A DNA stretch of 51,649 nt from Candidatus Hermodarchaeum yapensis. GTDB lineage: Archaea > Asgardarchaeota > Hermodarchaeia > Hermodarchaeales > Hermodarchaeaceae. A program made the position numbers and the translations under genes. The notes beneath the pieces were generated by a model, which saw only the letters and a list, made by a program, of their open reading frames with translations, was not told where the DNA came from and made no database searches. Shown piece by piece: positions 9,257 through 16,666 of the stretch (its first letter is position 1; each line of letters starts with the position of its first letter). The stretch is taken from contig JAEOSK010000019.1 of assembly GCA_016840405.1 (NCBI GenBank), positions 1 to 51,649 of the forward strand, given 5' to 3'.

Positions 9257-9401
9257 ACAAGTCGCCTCAAGATGTTTTTTCCTGAGATAGTATGAGTTTA
9301 CATCAGTTCAAAAAGGTTGTCGCCAGTACTTGAATCATCGATTAGGAGTAAGAGGTTCACAACTTTCACGAAAATTCAACAATTTCTCACAAAGGAGACG
9401 G

Positions 9402-10616
9402 CTAAAGACGCATTGTCCAATCATATTTTCGAAGCCCTAATGCGATTGTGACAGTAAGAAGCTGAATACCTGACTTACCACGAATTTGCGAATCCAAAAA
9501 TGCGTTCAGGGCATCACGCATTGGAAAACTAACCAGCAGTATGAGATTCTGGCGCTCACCGGTTTCCATTACAAGCTTCACTTCTTCAACTGCCCGCATA
9601 GCCTCGGTGAACTTCGTTAGCTGATTGGCTTCAACCTCCAATTGGATTAGCCCGAAGACATCCATGCCCACTCGCTGAGGATCAATTATCGTGCTAAACC
9701 CCTTGATTGTGTTATTTTGCTCCAGTCGGGCAACTCGACTCCGAATCGTTGCGTCACTAACCTTTAACCGACGAGACACATTCCGAAATGATAACCGCGC
9801 GTCCTGTTGCAGCAGGTTCAGGATCCGTCGATCCATCTCATCGAGATCAGCCCGGTGCTTTCGGCGTGATGGTTTTTCTGCTTCTGGTGTAGGATGATAT
9901 CCCAGATAATGAATGATGTCCCCACGATGTGCCATATTCAACCGATAGACATACAATGCCCGCCCTTTCATCTCAGAAGCTGAGGAGATAGCTTTGCATT
10001 GAAAACACCGAAACATCAGCCGCGGTTGGGCACTAATTGTGTTACAATTAAGACAATTGAAACCTAATTCCACTTTGTAGTCCTGTTGTTCGCCCTCCAA
10101 CGACTGCCCACAGGAGGGACACACCAGTTTTTTCCCCTTAGATTCAAATTCGCTTCGTGGAGCAACATGACCACAGGAAAAGTGTTCAATCATCGAATGC
10201 TGAACTAGACGACCACCCGAACACTTCAGACATTGATATTGGGGATGTAAATCCGGGGACTCACATTGCCGACACGCAAAAATGGTTTCCACCAGTTCCC
10301 CCTCAAGGAGGCCTGCCCGGTGAAGCTGTTCCAGTTTATCCACAGTTCCTTGGGCATCAGCTTCCAAGGTGAGTTCTGCCTCAGGATAGCGAAATCCATA
10401 GGAGGTCGATGAATCCAAAACGGGCTGCAATTCGACCAGGCTTCCGTCAAGCAATTGCTTGATTAACAGCCAGGCTCCTCGGTCTTCCAGTACAGAGGGT
10501 TGAAACGTCACAAGTCCACCCGCTTCCGTTGCATGTCCCAACAATCCTCTCGTTCGGGTGTTGATATGCTTTACTCTTATCACGAAACACCCAATCTTCA
10601 CAACCGCTTTCCACAA
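9402..10616 (-). CDS. zinc-ribbon (TackOD1-like) / Lrp-AsnC fusion regulator
   Basis: A 404-residue protein. Residues about 113-212 form a cysteine module: CRQC, CLKC, a single Cys in HFSCGHV, then CPSC, CLNC and CFQC. This matches my memory of the archaeal TackOD1 output domain. Residues about 257-305 are an AsnC-type helix-turn-helix (DEMDRRILNLLQQDARLSFR, then SDATIRSRVARL). Residues about 315-395 are a RAM-type ligand-binding domain (VFGLIQLEV, VKLVMETG). The first 110 residues are not recognised. It is probably a transcription factor that couples zinc-ribbon interactions to an Lrp module. The start is uncertain: the TTG at 10616 lies inside a hairpin (10606-10628), so a start some codons downstream is possible. 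The same cysteine pattern recurs in the gene at 16667-17569. Confidence 0.82.
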   Translation of the reverse strand: MWKAVVKIGCFVIRVKHINTRTRGLLGHATEAGGLVTFQPSVLEDRGAWLLIKQLLDGSLVELQPVLDSSTSYGFRYPEAELTLEADAQGTVDKLEQLHRAGLLEGELVETIFACRQCESPDLHPQYQCLKCSGGRLVQHSMIEHFSCGHVAPRSEFESKGKKLVCPSCGQSLEGEQQDYKVELGFNCLNCNTISAQPRLMFRCFQCKAISSASEMKGRALYVYRLNMAHRGDIIHYLGYHPTPEAEKPSRRKHRADLDEMDRRILNLLQQDARLSFRNVSRRLKVSDATIRSRVARLEQNNTIKGFSTIIDPQRVGMDVFGLIQLEVEANQLTKFTEAMRAVEEVKLVMETGERQNLILLVSFPMRDALNAFLDSQIRGKSGIQLLTVTIALGLRKYDWTMRL

Positions 10617-10628
10617 AAAGTGGAAAGC
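10606..10628. repeat. perfect 9-bp inverted repeat over the regulator start
   Basis: GCTTTCCAC at 10606-10614 and GTGGAAAGC at 10620-10628 are perfect inverted copies separated by five A residues. The repeat overlaps the longest possible start codon of the zinc-ribbon/Lrp regulator, so it may be an autoregulatory operator, or it may mask a start in the mRNA. Confidence 0.5.
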
Positions 10629-10709
10629 TTAAAAGACGACACAGAACCGCGCATCCGCGCAGAAACTAATTACAAAATTCACGTTTTTCTCTCAAGTATC
10701 TTGATTTAA

Positions 10710-10747
10710 CTATGCAATTGCGTAGTTTTTTACCGCGGAACTACGCA
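10710..10747. promoter_or_regulatory. three-half-site operator-like element (CTAYGCA)
   Basis: The heptamer CTATGCA lies at 10710-10716, its inverted form TGCGTAG at 10719-10725, and CTACGCA again at 10741-10747. The first two make an almost perfect 16-bp palindrome. The second and third make a perfect 8-bp inverted repeat, 10720-10727 against 10739-10746. It sits about 100 bases upstream of the regulator that ends at 9402 and next to the candidate ncRNA. Lrp-family proteins often bind several half sites, so autoregulation is a reasonable guess. Confidence 0.45.
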
Positions 10748-11019
10748 CGCTCCGTCTCCAAAGAATAGTACTTAGAGACACAGATACCGGGAAGCAACCT
10801 GGACGAGAATCGGCGGTCTCCGATGGCTCAAAAACCCACCCGGGAAGCACTCCCAAATTCCTGTCCCTCCCAAACTCCTCCCATAAAAATCCGTTGTCCG
10901 AACCTCAAAAAAGCTCCTTTTATGAGCCACGGAGACCCGATCCCCGTCCGATCGTATGTAAAACGCCCCCCCACGGGGATGGCAACTGGTGGTGTTTTTA
11001 TACCTTTTTATGGACAACA

Positions 11020-11238
11020 CAGGTGTCGCCGTCAGTTGGACGGAGACCCTAAACGCCTGTCAAGAGCCAGGAGGTGACAGCCCCTTTAGCGGGGCAGTGC
11101 CTGGCGATGAAGCAGGAACCGAACACCATCAGGCGAAATGTCCTAGTTGGGTAAGTTTCGGGCAACGGTAAAAGGGGAATGACCACAGGAAGGCTACCCT
11201 CGCATTTTGTGGTTGGGCACCTCCTTACCATTTTTTTT
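11020..11238 (+). ncRNA. candidate structured ncRNA, possibly an IS605/TnpB-type right-end relic
   Basis: A GC-rich stretch with consecutive hairpins on the plus strand: CCGTC/GACGG near 11031-11044, CTGTCA/TGACAG near 11058-11081, CCCC/GGGG near 11083-11096, CCTG/CAGG near 11100-11116, and ACCACA (11182-11187) with TGTGGT (11208-11213), followed by a run of eight T at 11231-11238. Short reading frames here have non-coding composition. The order of hairpins and the GATGAAGCAGGAACC segment resemble the 3' ends of IS200/IS605 tnpB genes, where an omega-like RNA is made; a frame at 10989-11171 even resembles a TnpB C-terminal tail. No tnpB catalytic region is present. It could be a relic, a MITE, or an unrelated RNA. 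Confidence 0.4.
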
Positions 11239-11243
11239 ATCGT

Positions 11244-11288
11244 GAAAAAATATAAGCGCCCGTGAACCTCATGTGAAGTCAACGGGCG
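11244..11288 (-). terminator. intrinsic-type terminator of the 7-TM gene
   Basis: CGCCCGT (11257-11263) pairs with ACGGGCG (11282-11288), and two more pairs form after a bulge. Read on the minus strand, the hairpin follows the stop of the 7-TM gene and is itself followed by a T-rich run (11244-11256). Confidence 0.6.
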
Positions 11289-11305
11289 AAGCATCATAAA
11301 TCTGC

Positions 11306-12019
11306 TTAGGAACTCACTATTACAAAGTAAATGCTTAGAATGATTAGAATCCCTGCGACGATGATTAGTCCGTAGGTAAAGAGTATGAAAGGCGCAGTAT
11401 ATTGAACAAGAGCCATTAGAATTAGCCCAATGAACCAGAGAGTTTGACCAATCATGGCAATCCAAGTCCACGTTTTTGCCATACCCTGTCGAGCTTGCGC
11501 AATGCGATAGAGGACAATGAGCGGTATCAAGAGTAAATAGAAGATGGCAAGGAAACCGCCATAAGCGACAAGTGTAAACGGCATCGCTAGAAAATTCATA
11601 ACTCCATCAGATACGATTGTGACAGTGGCCGGTGTAGGAAGAATCCATACGAGTGCAAGAAAGGTAAGCGTACCTATGATGGGAAGAAAAATCGCCCAAA
11701 TCCGTCTCTTGAAAAATGGAAGACCAAGCATATACATTACCAAGAAGAAACCATGTAACCCAATAAAGCTCCAAGCGCCAAGATACGTTGGTAAGAGTTG
11801 ATCAACCGTTGCAGCAGCTGGCAAAACGTACATTGAGATAGCTAAGACCATAAAAGTTAGAAAAGCAAAGAAAGCACCCAGAAACAAGTTGTATAATGTA
11901 CAACTAGGCTCCTCGCTTCTAAGAGCCAAAATCAAGGCTATTAGAGAACCAAGGAGTGTAAGAACGCAGATTATGATAACTAGTCCAAAATGTAATGGTG
12001 TTTCAGCAATGTAGAGCAT
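11306..12019 (-). CDS. seven-TM membrane protein of unknown function
   Basis: A 237-residue protein consisting almost only of seven hydrophobic helices, with short loops such as RSEEPSC, FKRR and AQARQGMAKT. No catalytic motif is evident and I do not recognise a family; the layout recalls the membrane-sensor parts of 7TM histidine kinases or MASE-type domains, but no output domain follows. The ATG is preceded by GGAGGG. A strong TATA element (12095-12103) lies upstream and a hairpin terminator lies downstream, so it is a single-gene transcript. Confidence 0.65.
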   Translation of the reverse strand: MLYIAETPLHFGLVIIICVLTLLGSLIALILALRSEEPSCTLYNLFLGAFFAFLTFMVLAISMYVLPAAATVDQLLPTYLGAWSFIGLHGFFLVMYMLGLPFFKRRIWAIFLPIIGTLTFLALVWILPTPATVTIVSDGVMNFLAMPFTLVAYGGFLAIFYLLLIPLIVLYRIAQARQGMAKTWTWIAMIGQTLWFIGLILMALVQYTAPFILFTYGLIIVAGILIILSIYFVIVSS

Positions 12020-12056
12020 TCCAAGGAACCCTCCAGCATGCCATCCTTTTGTTTTT

Positions 12057-12103
12057 GTTTATAAACACTTACTTTTGTGTGCGTTTTATTTGTCATATAT
12101 ATA
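12057..12103 (-). promoter_or_regulatory. TATA box and start-site palindrome of the 7-TM gene
   Basis: On the minus strand CTATATATATG (12094-12104) is a near-ideal archaeal TATA box. About 30 bases downstream, where transcription would begin, lies the perfect palindrome GTTTATAAAC (12057-12066), which could be a second promoter element or an operator. Confidence 0.55.
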
Positions 12104-12502
12104 GCCACTAGGCTCACTCTAAAAGACAACGCGTCCATATGGTTAGAGTATCCAGAAACTCCATGTCTCGCGGGCATAACTTTTTTCCGATTCTAATCTG
12201 TTTTCCGGAAAAAACTCCAGCACCTAAAGGAAAGCATTTTAAATTCAGTACACCAATAACACCCTGGAATATAGGGAGTTCCCGAGGTGGAATAGAGCAC
12301 AACTCAACACCCCCTACCGTTGAGAAGGCAACCTATCTCCCCTCACCGCAAATCACCATATTTCACCATAGGACTCACAACGACGTGAAAACGAGGAACA
12401 CCATCGGCGACAGGAATCGGGGTATCCTTCCCTGTGTCTTTCATTCCCCTCTCCCCCTCTCCTCCTTTATGTCCTCGTTCTGGACGCCCCGTTCCCGCTA
12501 TA
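12104..12502. other. intergenic stretch without a supported gene
   Basis: A 133-codon open frame crosses this stretch (12139-12540), but its product is rich in Ser, Pro, Arg and His, resembles nothing I know, and its last codons run through a terminator hairpin. I read it as non-coding. A plus-strand non-coding transcript ending at the hairpin is possible. Confidence 0.5.
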
Positions 12503-12533
12503 GGGTGACGCACCCTGCGTCACCCGTTTTTTT
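12503..12533 (+). terminator. strong hairpin followed by T7
   Basis: GGGTGACGCA (12503-12512) and TGCGTCACCC (12516-12525) are a perfect 10-bp inverted repeat with a three-base loop, followed by G and seven T. It faces the plus strand, yet no convincing plus-strand gene lies upstream of it for several kilobases, so it is an orphan terminator. Confidence 0.7.
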
Positions 12534-12611
12534 GGCTTAATCCTTTAACGCAATATTTGTCATTGGAGTGGATTGTGAAACCTAGTTCTGATTCACAACC
12601 AGTTTGTGTTA

Positions 12612-14033
12612 TTACTTGGACGGTTCTTTCCATTGTTGTGCCGTTGCATTCCATAGAGTAACGGTTGAAAGTGCAGGTTCTTGGGGAATATCGCGTTTGA
12701 ATCGTAGAACCGAGACAGTTCGGATATCAGAGAAGTTCAGGAGTGTCCGGGTGAGTTGTTTCATTAGACTGGCCCCGCCACTAGAAATCCCGATGAAGAT
12801 TATGGCTCCTTTATTCGTAGGGTATAACCGACTCATTGTGTATTGGGAGATGAGTTGATGAAAAGTTGGCAGAATAACCTCATCACTTTGAGTAATGATA
12901 CAGATGATATCGTCAAAGGTAAGGCGACTGAAGGCTACAGACGGGAAAAGGGTTTTCATTTTCTTGAGTTGCCGTTCATGTTTCCAGACTGTTTTTTCTG
13001 CTAGTGGAAAACCGTATTTGGACAGCAGGTGTGTTCGTTCTTTTTTTGTTAGCAGAGCTTCACTGAGTGTTAAGGCGAGAAGCCAGTCTGCTGGGTTAAA
13101 TGTGATTGAATCTTGGCTGTAATCAAATCCTCGAAGAGGTGGGAATTGTTCTCCATGATGGTCTATGAACTGCGCAAGTCCTTCAGTTTGTACATCTGAT
13201 AAGATTCGCCATTGCTGTGAAACATGATTATAATAATCAAAGCTGATGTGTGAATAGTATCCTTTGATTTGATGGATATCAGAAGTGACGAAGAACTGTT
13301 CTCGAATATTTTCTAGTAAACGATGAATGGTCCTGATCCATGAACTCTGGTTGGGGGAGTAAAATAAGAGACAACCATCTTGATTATTAACATCCCATCC
13401 GCAACCTAACAGAAAGGGAAGCTGATTTTCCCTCAAAGCTTTAGTGCGAATCCAGGTATCAAAAGCTTGAGTGGCTTCGATAGACTTGGTTCGAAAAAGA
13501 ATACAATATTGTATGAGTCCAAACCGTTGTGGGTCCAATATTGATGCGTTTCGGATTCCGTATTGGGAAAACAATTGTTGCTTTTCGCGTTTCATTATTC
13601 GTGGACTAATTCCTAAGATGTTAGCTAGCGCTACTGAACCAATTTCAGGATTCAGTTGTTGGGTTGTGAGAAATTCGGTCTGTCGTCGATTCAGTTTTAG
13701 TGGAGATGGTGGAAGAAGCCCTGCGGTTAATAATTCTATAGCTCTATCTCCATCAGCTAGTCCAAAGCTAGCTAAGCGATGAAGTCGAAATTCCAATTCC
13801 GTTCCCAATTCATAAGACAATGGTTGATGTCTAATACCAACTAATGGATAATCACGAACGTCCGAATCCGCTATTTCTGATGCCCCGAGAAAAACTCGAT
13901 TTAGATATAGGATAATTTGAGCTAGCACTAGCTTGAGTTGAACTTTGTTCTGATCTTGAACGTTTTCTACAATATTTTCCGTAAGTCTCCGCCAAGACTC
14001 AAGTTGACTTGACATTCCGATTCCGTCGTTCAA
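12612..14033 (-). CDS. duplicated winged-helix regulator-like protein A
   Basis: A soluble protein of about 470 residues built from two similar halves. Each half has a helix-turn-helix-like segment (near residues 117-160 and 315-365), then an alpha/beta region, and each ends in an aromatic W/Y...QxW motif (SQQWRI and AQQWKEP). The halves recall Lrp-type HTH plus ligand domains but lack a clear RAM signature. The gene at 14727-16154 encodes a diverged paralog with the same plan and length. The TTG at 14033 or the ATG at 14015 may be the start. A hairpin TTGTGAA/TTCACAA (12573-12598) follows the stop. It is probably a DNA-binding regulator; target unknown. Confidence 0.6.
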   Translation of the reverse strand: MNDGIGMSSQLESWRRLTENIVENVQDQNKVQLKLVLAQIILYLNRVFLGASEIADSDVRDYPLVGIRHQPLSYELGTELEFRLHRLASFGLADGDRAIELLTAGLLPPSPLKLNRRQTEFLTTQQLNPEIGSVALANILGISPRIMKREKQQLFSQYGIRNASILDPQRFGLIQYCILFRTKSIEATQAFDTWIRTKALRENQLPFLLGCGWDVNNQDGCLLFYSPNQSSWIRTIHRLLENIREQFFVTSDIHQIKGYYSHISFDYYNHVSQQWRILSDVQTEGLAQFIDHHGEQFPPLRGFDYSQDSITFNPADWLLALTLSEALLTKKERTHLLSKYGFPLAEKTVWKHERQLKKMKTLFPSVAFSRLTFDDIICIITQSDEVILPTFHQLISQYTMSRLYPTNKGAIIFIGISSGGASLMKQLTRTLLNFSDIRTVSVLRFKRDIPQEPALSTVTLWNATAQQWKEPSK

Positions 14034-14365
14034 TACCCGCTCGTTACTCCCTTTAAATATAAGCTGGATGAGAAAAAATGGTACTAATCCCCCTCTTCTT
14101 TGACAAATTTCGTCAATCCTGCCTTCCTTCTTGACCTATTACGCCTTTATTTACCTTCAAAATTCCCGAACAACCAATTAAAAACGAGTTTTATCTAATC
14201 CACGCCCACACCTGACATTTCCACTAGAAAACATTTCTCAGACGCTCCCAATTCCTTCTTTATAAGGGTCGTTTATACATCTTCAGTTGGAGAGGAAAAA
14301 TACCACCCTGGTATGCTCCTCCATACCATAGCACATGAACTATCAAAATCGAATAGGGAATAACC
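14034..14365. promoter_or_regulatory. divergent promoter region with competing hairpins
   Basis: This AT-rich spacer separates protein A (minus) from the 88-residue gene (plus). TGGTATG (14309-14315) pairs with CATACCA (14322-14328), while TACCA (14301-14305) can pair with TGGTA (14309-14313), so two mutually exclusive hairpins lie about 40 bases before the plus-strand start. No coding frame is supported. Confidence 0.4.
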
Positions 14366-14632
14366 GTGAAAACTGAATCAGCTCCCCCAAACCCGCTACG
14401 TAGCGCACCAAAAATTGCCCTCAAACTGAATGATCAGCTTTCCGAAGGAAAGGTCCGCTACTTGTACATTAACCGCTACTCAGAACAAGAAATTTCCCGC
14501 CAACTTGCAGCCATTTGTCAACTATTCCTCCTGGCACTATCACGGGACTTTGGTATCCATTCACCCAAGGATATCACCATTGAGCCATCCGATACCGGGG
14601 GAGTCAAACTAAGAATCATCGGGCGTGATTAG
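14366..14632 (+). CDS. small hypothetical protein between two regulators
   Basis: An 88-residue protein with a GTG start. It has a disordered N-terminus (SAPPNPLRSAP), then KVRYLYINRYSEQEI, a hydrophobic helix (AAICQLFLLALSRDFG) and a C-terminal strand pair (ITIEPSDTG, VKLRIIGRD). I do not recognise it. It is compact and soluble, flanked on both sides by minus-strand paralogous regulators, and followed by a nested hairpin. It may be a small partner of those regulators; this is only positional. Confidence 0.5.
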   Translation: MKTESAPPNPLRSAPKIALKLNDQLSEGKVRYLYINRYSEQEISRQLAAICQLFLLALSRDFGIHSPKDITIEPSDTGGVKLRIIGRD

Positions 14633-14639
14633 GCACCTA

Positions 14640-14690
14640 ACACCCAGAACAAAGGGGCATTCATCCCACCTGAATGCCCCGCCTGGGTGT
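14640..14690. terminator. nested perfect inverted repeats (bidirectional terminator candidate)
   Basis: An inner 10-bp repeat, GGGGCATTCA (14654-14663) with TGAATGCCCC (14671-14680), lies inside an outer 8-bp repeat, ACACCCAG (14640-14647) with CTGGGTGT (14683-14690). It stands between the converging ends of the 88-residue gene and protein B. No T run follows on the plus strand; on the minus strand a T run precedes it. Confidence 0.6.
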
Positions 14691-14726
14691 AACACCAGAC
14701 AATACTTCAACTAAAAAAAGCGTTGA

Positions 14727-16154
14727 TTAGATTTCCTCATCTGCAAATTCCCAATATTGACGTTTCTCATTCCATCGTTCGTATAAATTCTGCTGAAGCC
14801 CACTTCCCACATTCCGTTCTTGATGAATCACTAATAAATCTTCAATTTCGAAAATCTCTGGTATATCTCGGATCAATTTGTGAATAAACCCCCTCCACCC
14901 TGTTGGGCGTTTTAAAAAAATTGCTACACCTTGTATTGTGTCATACGTGAATGCCGCCGGAAAGAAAGATCCAAGCAATTGGAGTTGTTTTTTGACATCA
15001 GGTTTACAGTAGATGCTAAGACAGATGAATTCTTCAAATCCCGCACCGCTGAAATATAGCATGGGTGAAATAACGGCTTCCTTCTTCAACCGATTGAGAT
15101 GGACCCAAATTGCGTTCTTTGAAAAATGCCATCCATAACTTTCAAGAAACTCCTGTAAATCGGCGAGAGTATGTTGTGGACCAATCGCCATATTTGCTAA
15201 AAGATAATCACTTCGGCTGAATGAAACCGGGGATTGTAAGTCGACGTAATTACAATACGAGATGGTTGGAAATCTCTTTTCTTCAGGCTTGGGTATCTCA
15301 GAGAGATTTTCCAGTTCAGAAGGAATCCGCCACTGACCAACTGTGTGATCATACAGGTCAAACCGCATGTTCCAATACATTTCGAGAACTTGATGCAAAT
15401 GAACCTGATCCATATAGGTTCGATCAATCTGCTGGACTCGATCTTCAAACAGTCGATGAGCACGCTGTTGGGTTGGAATAGCGTATGTTATGAATCCATA
15501 ACGATAGGACACATCAAATACTAATGATGTCAGAAATGGTGGTTGCGTTTGCTGGACCCATGCTTCGAATTCTTGTGAGGCTTCAAAGGATTGTGTACGA
15601 AAAACGAGACTAAAGATTGTGAGTTTCAGTTTTCCACGATTTTCTGAATATAATCTCCGAAGGCCAATATCATTTTCCAGTCTTTTGATGGTGTTTGTAA
15701 CAACATATCGAGATTTTTTTACTCGGGTCGCAAGGCGAGAACTACTAATCAGTGGTTCTTCGGCAAGAATGTTAAGAATAGATATTTCGTCTTTAGTTAG
15801 CGATCTGTGAGAAGTTCTTTCTAAGCCATAAAGAAGTATTTCTTGAATACGTGACACTGAACGAATGCGGTATTCTTCGAGAATTCGGATACGATCCCGT
15901 AAGGATTCGGCAATTTCTGTGGAGATTGCGAGTTTCAAAAATTGGAGTTTTGGATGACTATTGTAGGTTTTTTCCTCTCGAGTCAGATCATCTGTTTCAA
16001 CGCGTTTGATGAAGAGGATTGCACTATAGAGTAGGCGACAAGTGTCGTCTTGTTCTGCTTTTGGTTTTACCCTCGAAACAATTCGATCTGCGATTTTTCG
16101 TAAAGGGTGGTCAATCACTCCCACCATATTGTTAACTCTGATGCTTCCACACAA
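14727..16154 (-). CDS. duplicated winged-helix regulator-like protein B
   Basis: A 475-residue soluble protein with the same two-half plan as protein A. The first helix-turn-helix is near residues 118-165 (TKDEISILNIL, SSSRLATRVKKSRYVVTNTI), followed by LVFRTQSFEASQEFEAW, nearly the same as ILFRTKSIEATQAFDTW in A. The first half ends FDLYDHTVGQWRIP. The second winged helix is near 312-365 (NAIWVHLNRLKK) and the last motif is NEKRQYWEF. The longest start is a TTG at 16154, but the ATG at 16127 looks better. It is likely an archaeal transcription factor family with duplicated HTH plus sensor units, not one I can name. Confidence 0.6.
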   Translation of the reverse strand: MCGSIRVNNMVGVIDHPLRKIADRIVSRVKPKAEQDDTCRLLYSAILFIKRVETDDLTREEKTYNSHPKLQFLKLAISTEIAESLRDRIRILEEYRIRSVSRIQEILLYGLERTSHRSLTKDEISILNILAEEPLISSSRLATRVKKSRYVVTNTIKRLENDIGLRRLYSENRGKLKLTIFSLVFRTQSFEASQEFEAWVQQTQPPFLTSLVFDVSYRYGFITYAIPTQQRAHRLFEDRVQQIDRTYMDQVHLHQVLEMYWNMRFDLYDHTVGQWRIPSELENLSEIPKPEEKRFPTISYCNYVDLQSPVSFSRSDYLLANMAIGPQHTLADLQEFLESYGWHFSKNAIWVHLNRLKKEAVISPMLYFSGAGFEEFICLSIYCKPDVKKQLQLLGSFFPAAFTYDTIQGVAIFLKRPTGWRGFIHKLIRDIPEIFEIEDLLVIHQERNVGSGLQQNLYERWNEKRQYWEFADEEI

Positions 16155-16416
16155 AAAGTTGATTCTTGTAGTGATTGCCGAGAGAAAATTGCTAAGAAGT
16201 GAAATATAATTTACAGTTTTCTCATGACTTCTTGGCTAAAATGATGAAAAAACGTCATTTACCGCTTGAATCCAAAAAAACGCCCCAAATCGCATTAGTT
16301 TGGGTACTTAGTAGAATGAAATCGTAGTAATACGCTCTTACTGTCTTTAACTCCCATTTTTCTTCGCTTTAAATCAAATCGATTGAAAGTTTTACAAAAC
16401 ACAATCGTGTGATTAT

Positions 16417-16575
16417 ATGGTAGATATCAAATCATTTGTAATTAGGCATCGTCCCGTCCTGATGGCTTCAATTATTCTCATCGCACTATTCACTCTTCAA
16501 CTGTTCCTCGTTCACATTGGTCTACTCCCAGGAATCCTGGCTGATCCTGGAAACAATCCACCACCATGGCATTAA
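16417..16575 (+). CDS. small single-TM protein (52 residues)
   Basis: An ATG-started frame encodes a basic N-terminus (VIRHRPVLM), one hydrophobic helix (SIILIALFTLQLFLVHIGLL) and a short outside tail ADPGNNPPPWH, then TAA. The charge pattern and clean hydrophobic block look real rather than random. It lies 91 bases before the zinc-ribbon gene on the same strand. Function unknown. Confidence 0.5.
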   Translation: MVDIKSFVIRHRPVLMASIILIALFTLQLFLVHIGLLPGILADPGNNPPPWH

Positions 16576-16666
16576 TTCTCAGAAACATAGCATTTGACGA
16601 TCTCTTCACGATCAGCCCGATTGGTTGGGTCACAGGTTAAAATCGAAAGAAGGGAATACATTGCCA

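Noticed and set aside
10772..11020. 82-codon minus-strand frame in the GC-rich spacer
   Set aside because: Low-quality composition and no resemblance; the region is better explained as structured non-coding DNA.
10780..11238. Considered as SRP RNA or RNase P RNA
   Set aside because: The conserved SRP helix 8 loop and the RNase P core sequences were not found on either strand.
12139..12540. 133-codon open frame on the plus strand
   Set aside because: Composition is Ser/Pro/Arg/His-rich, no family resemblance, and its end runs through a strong terminator hairpin.
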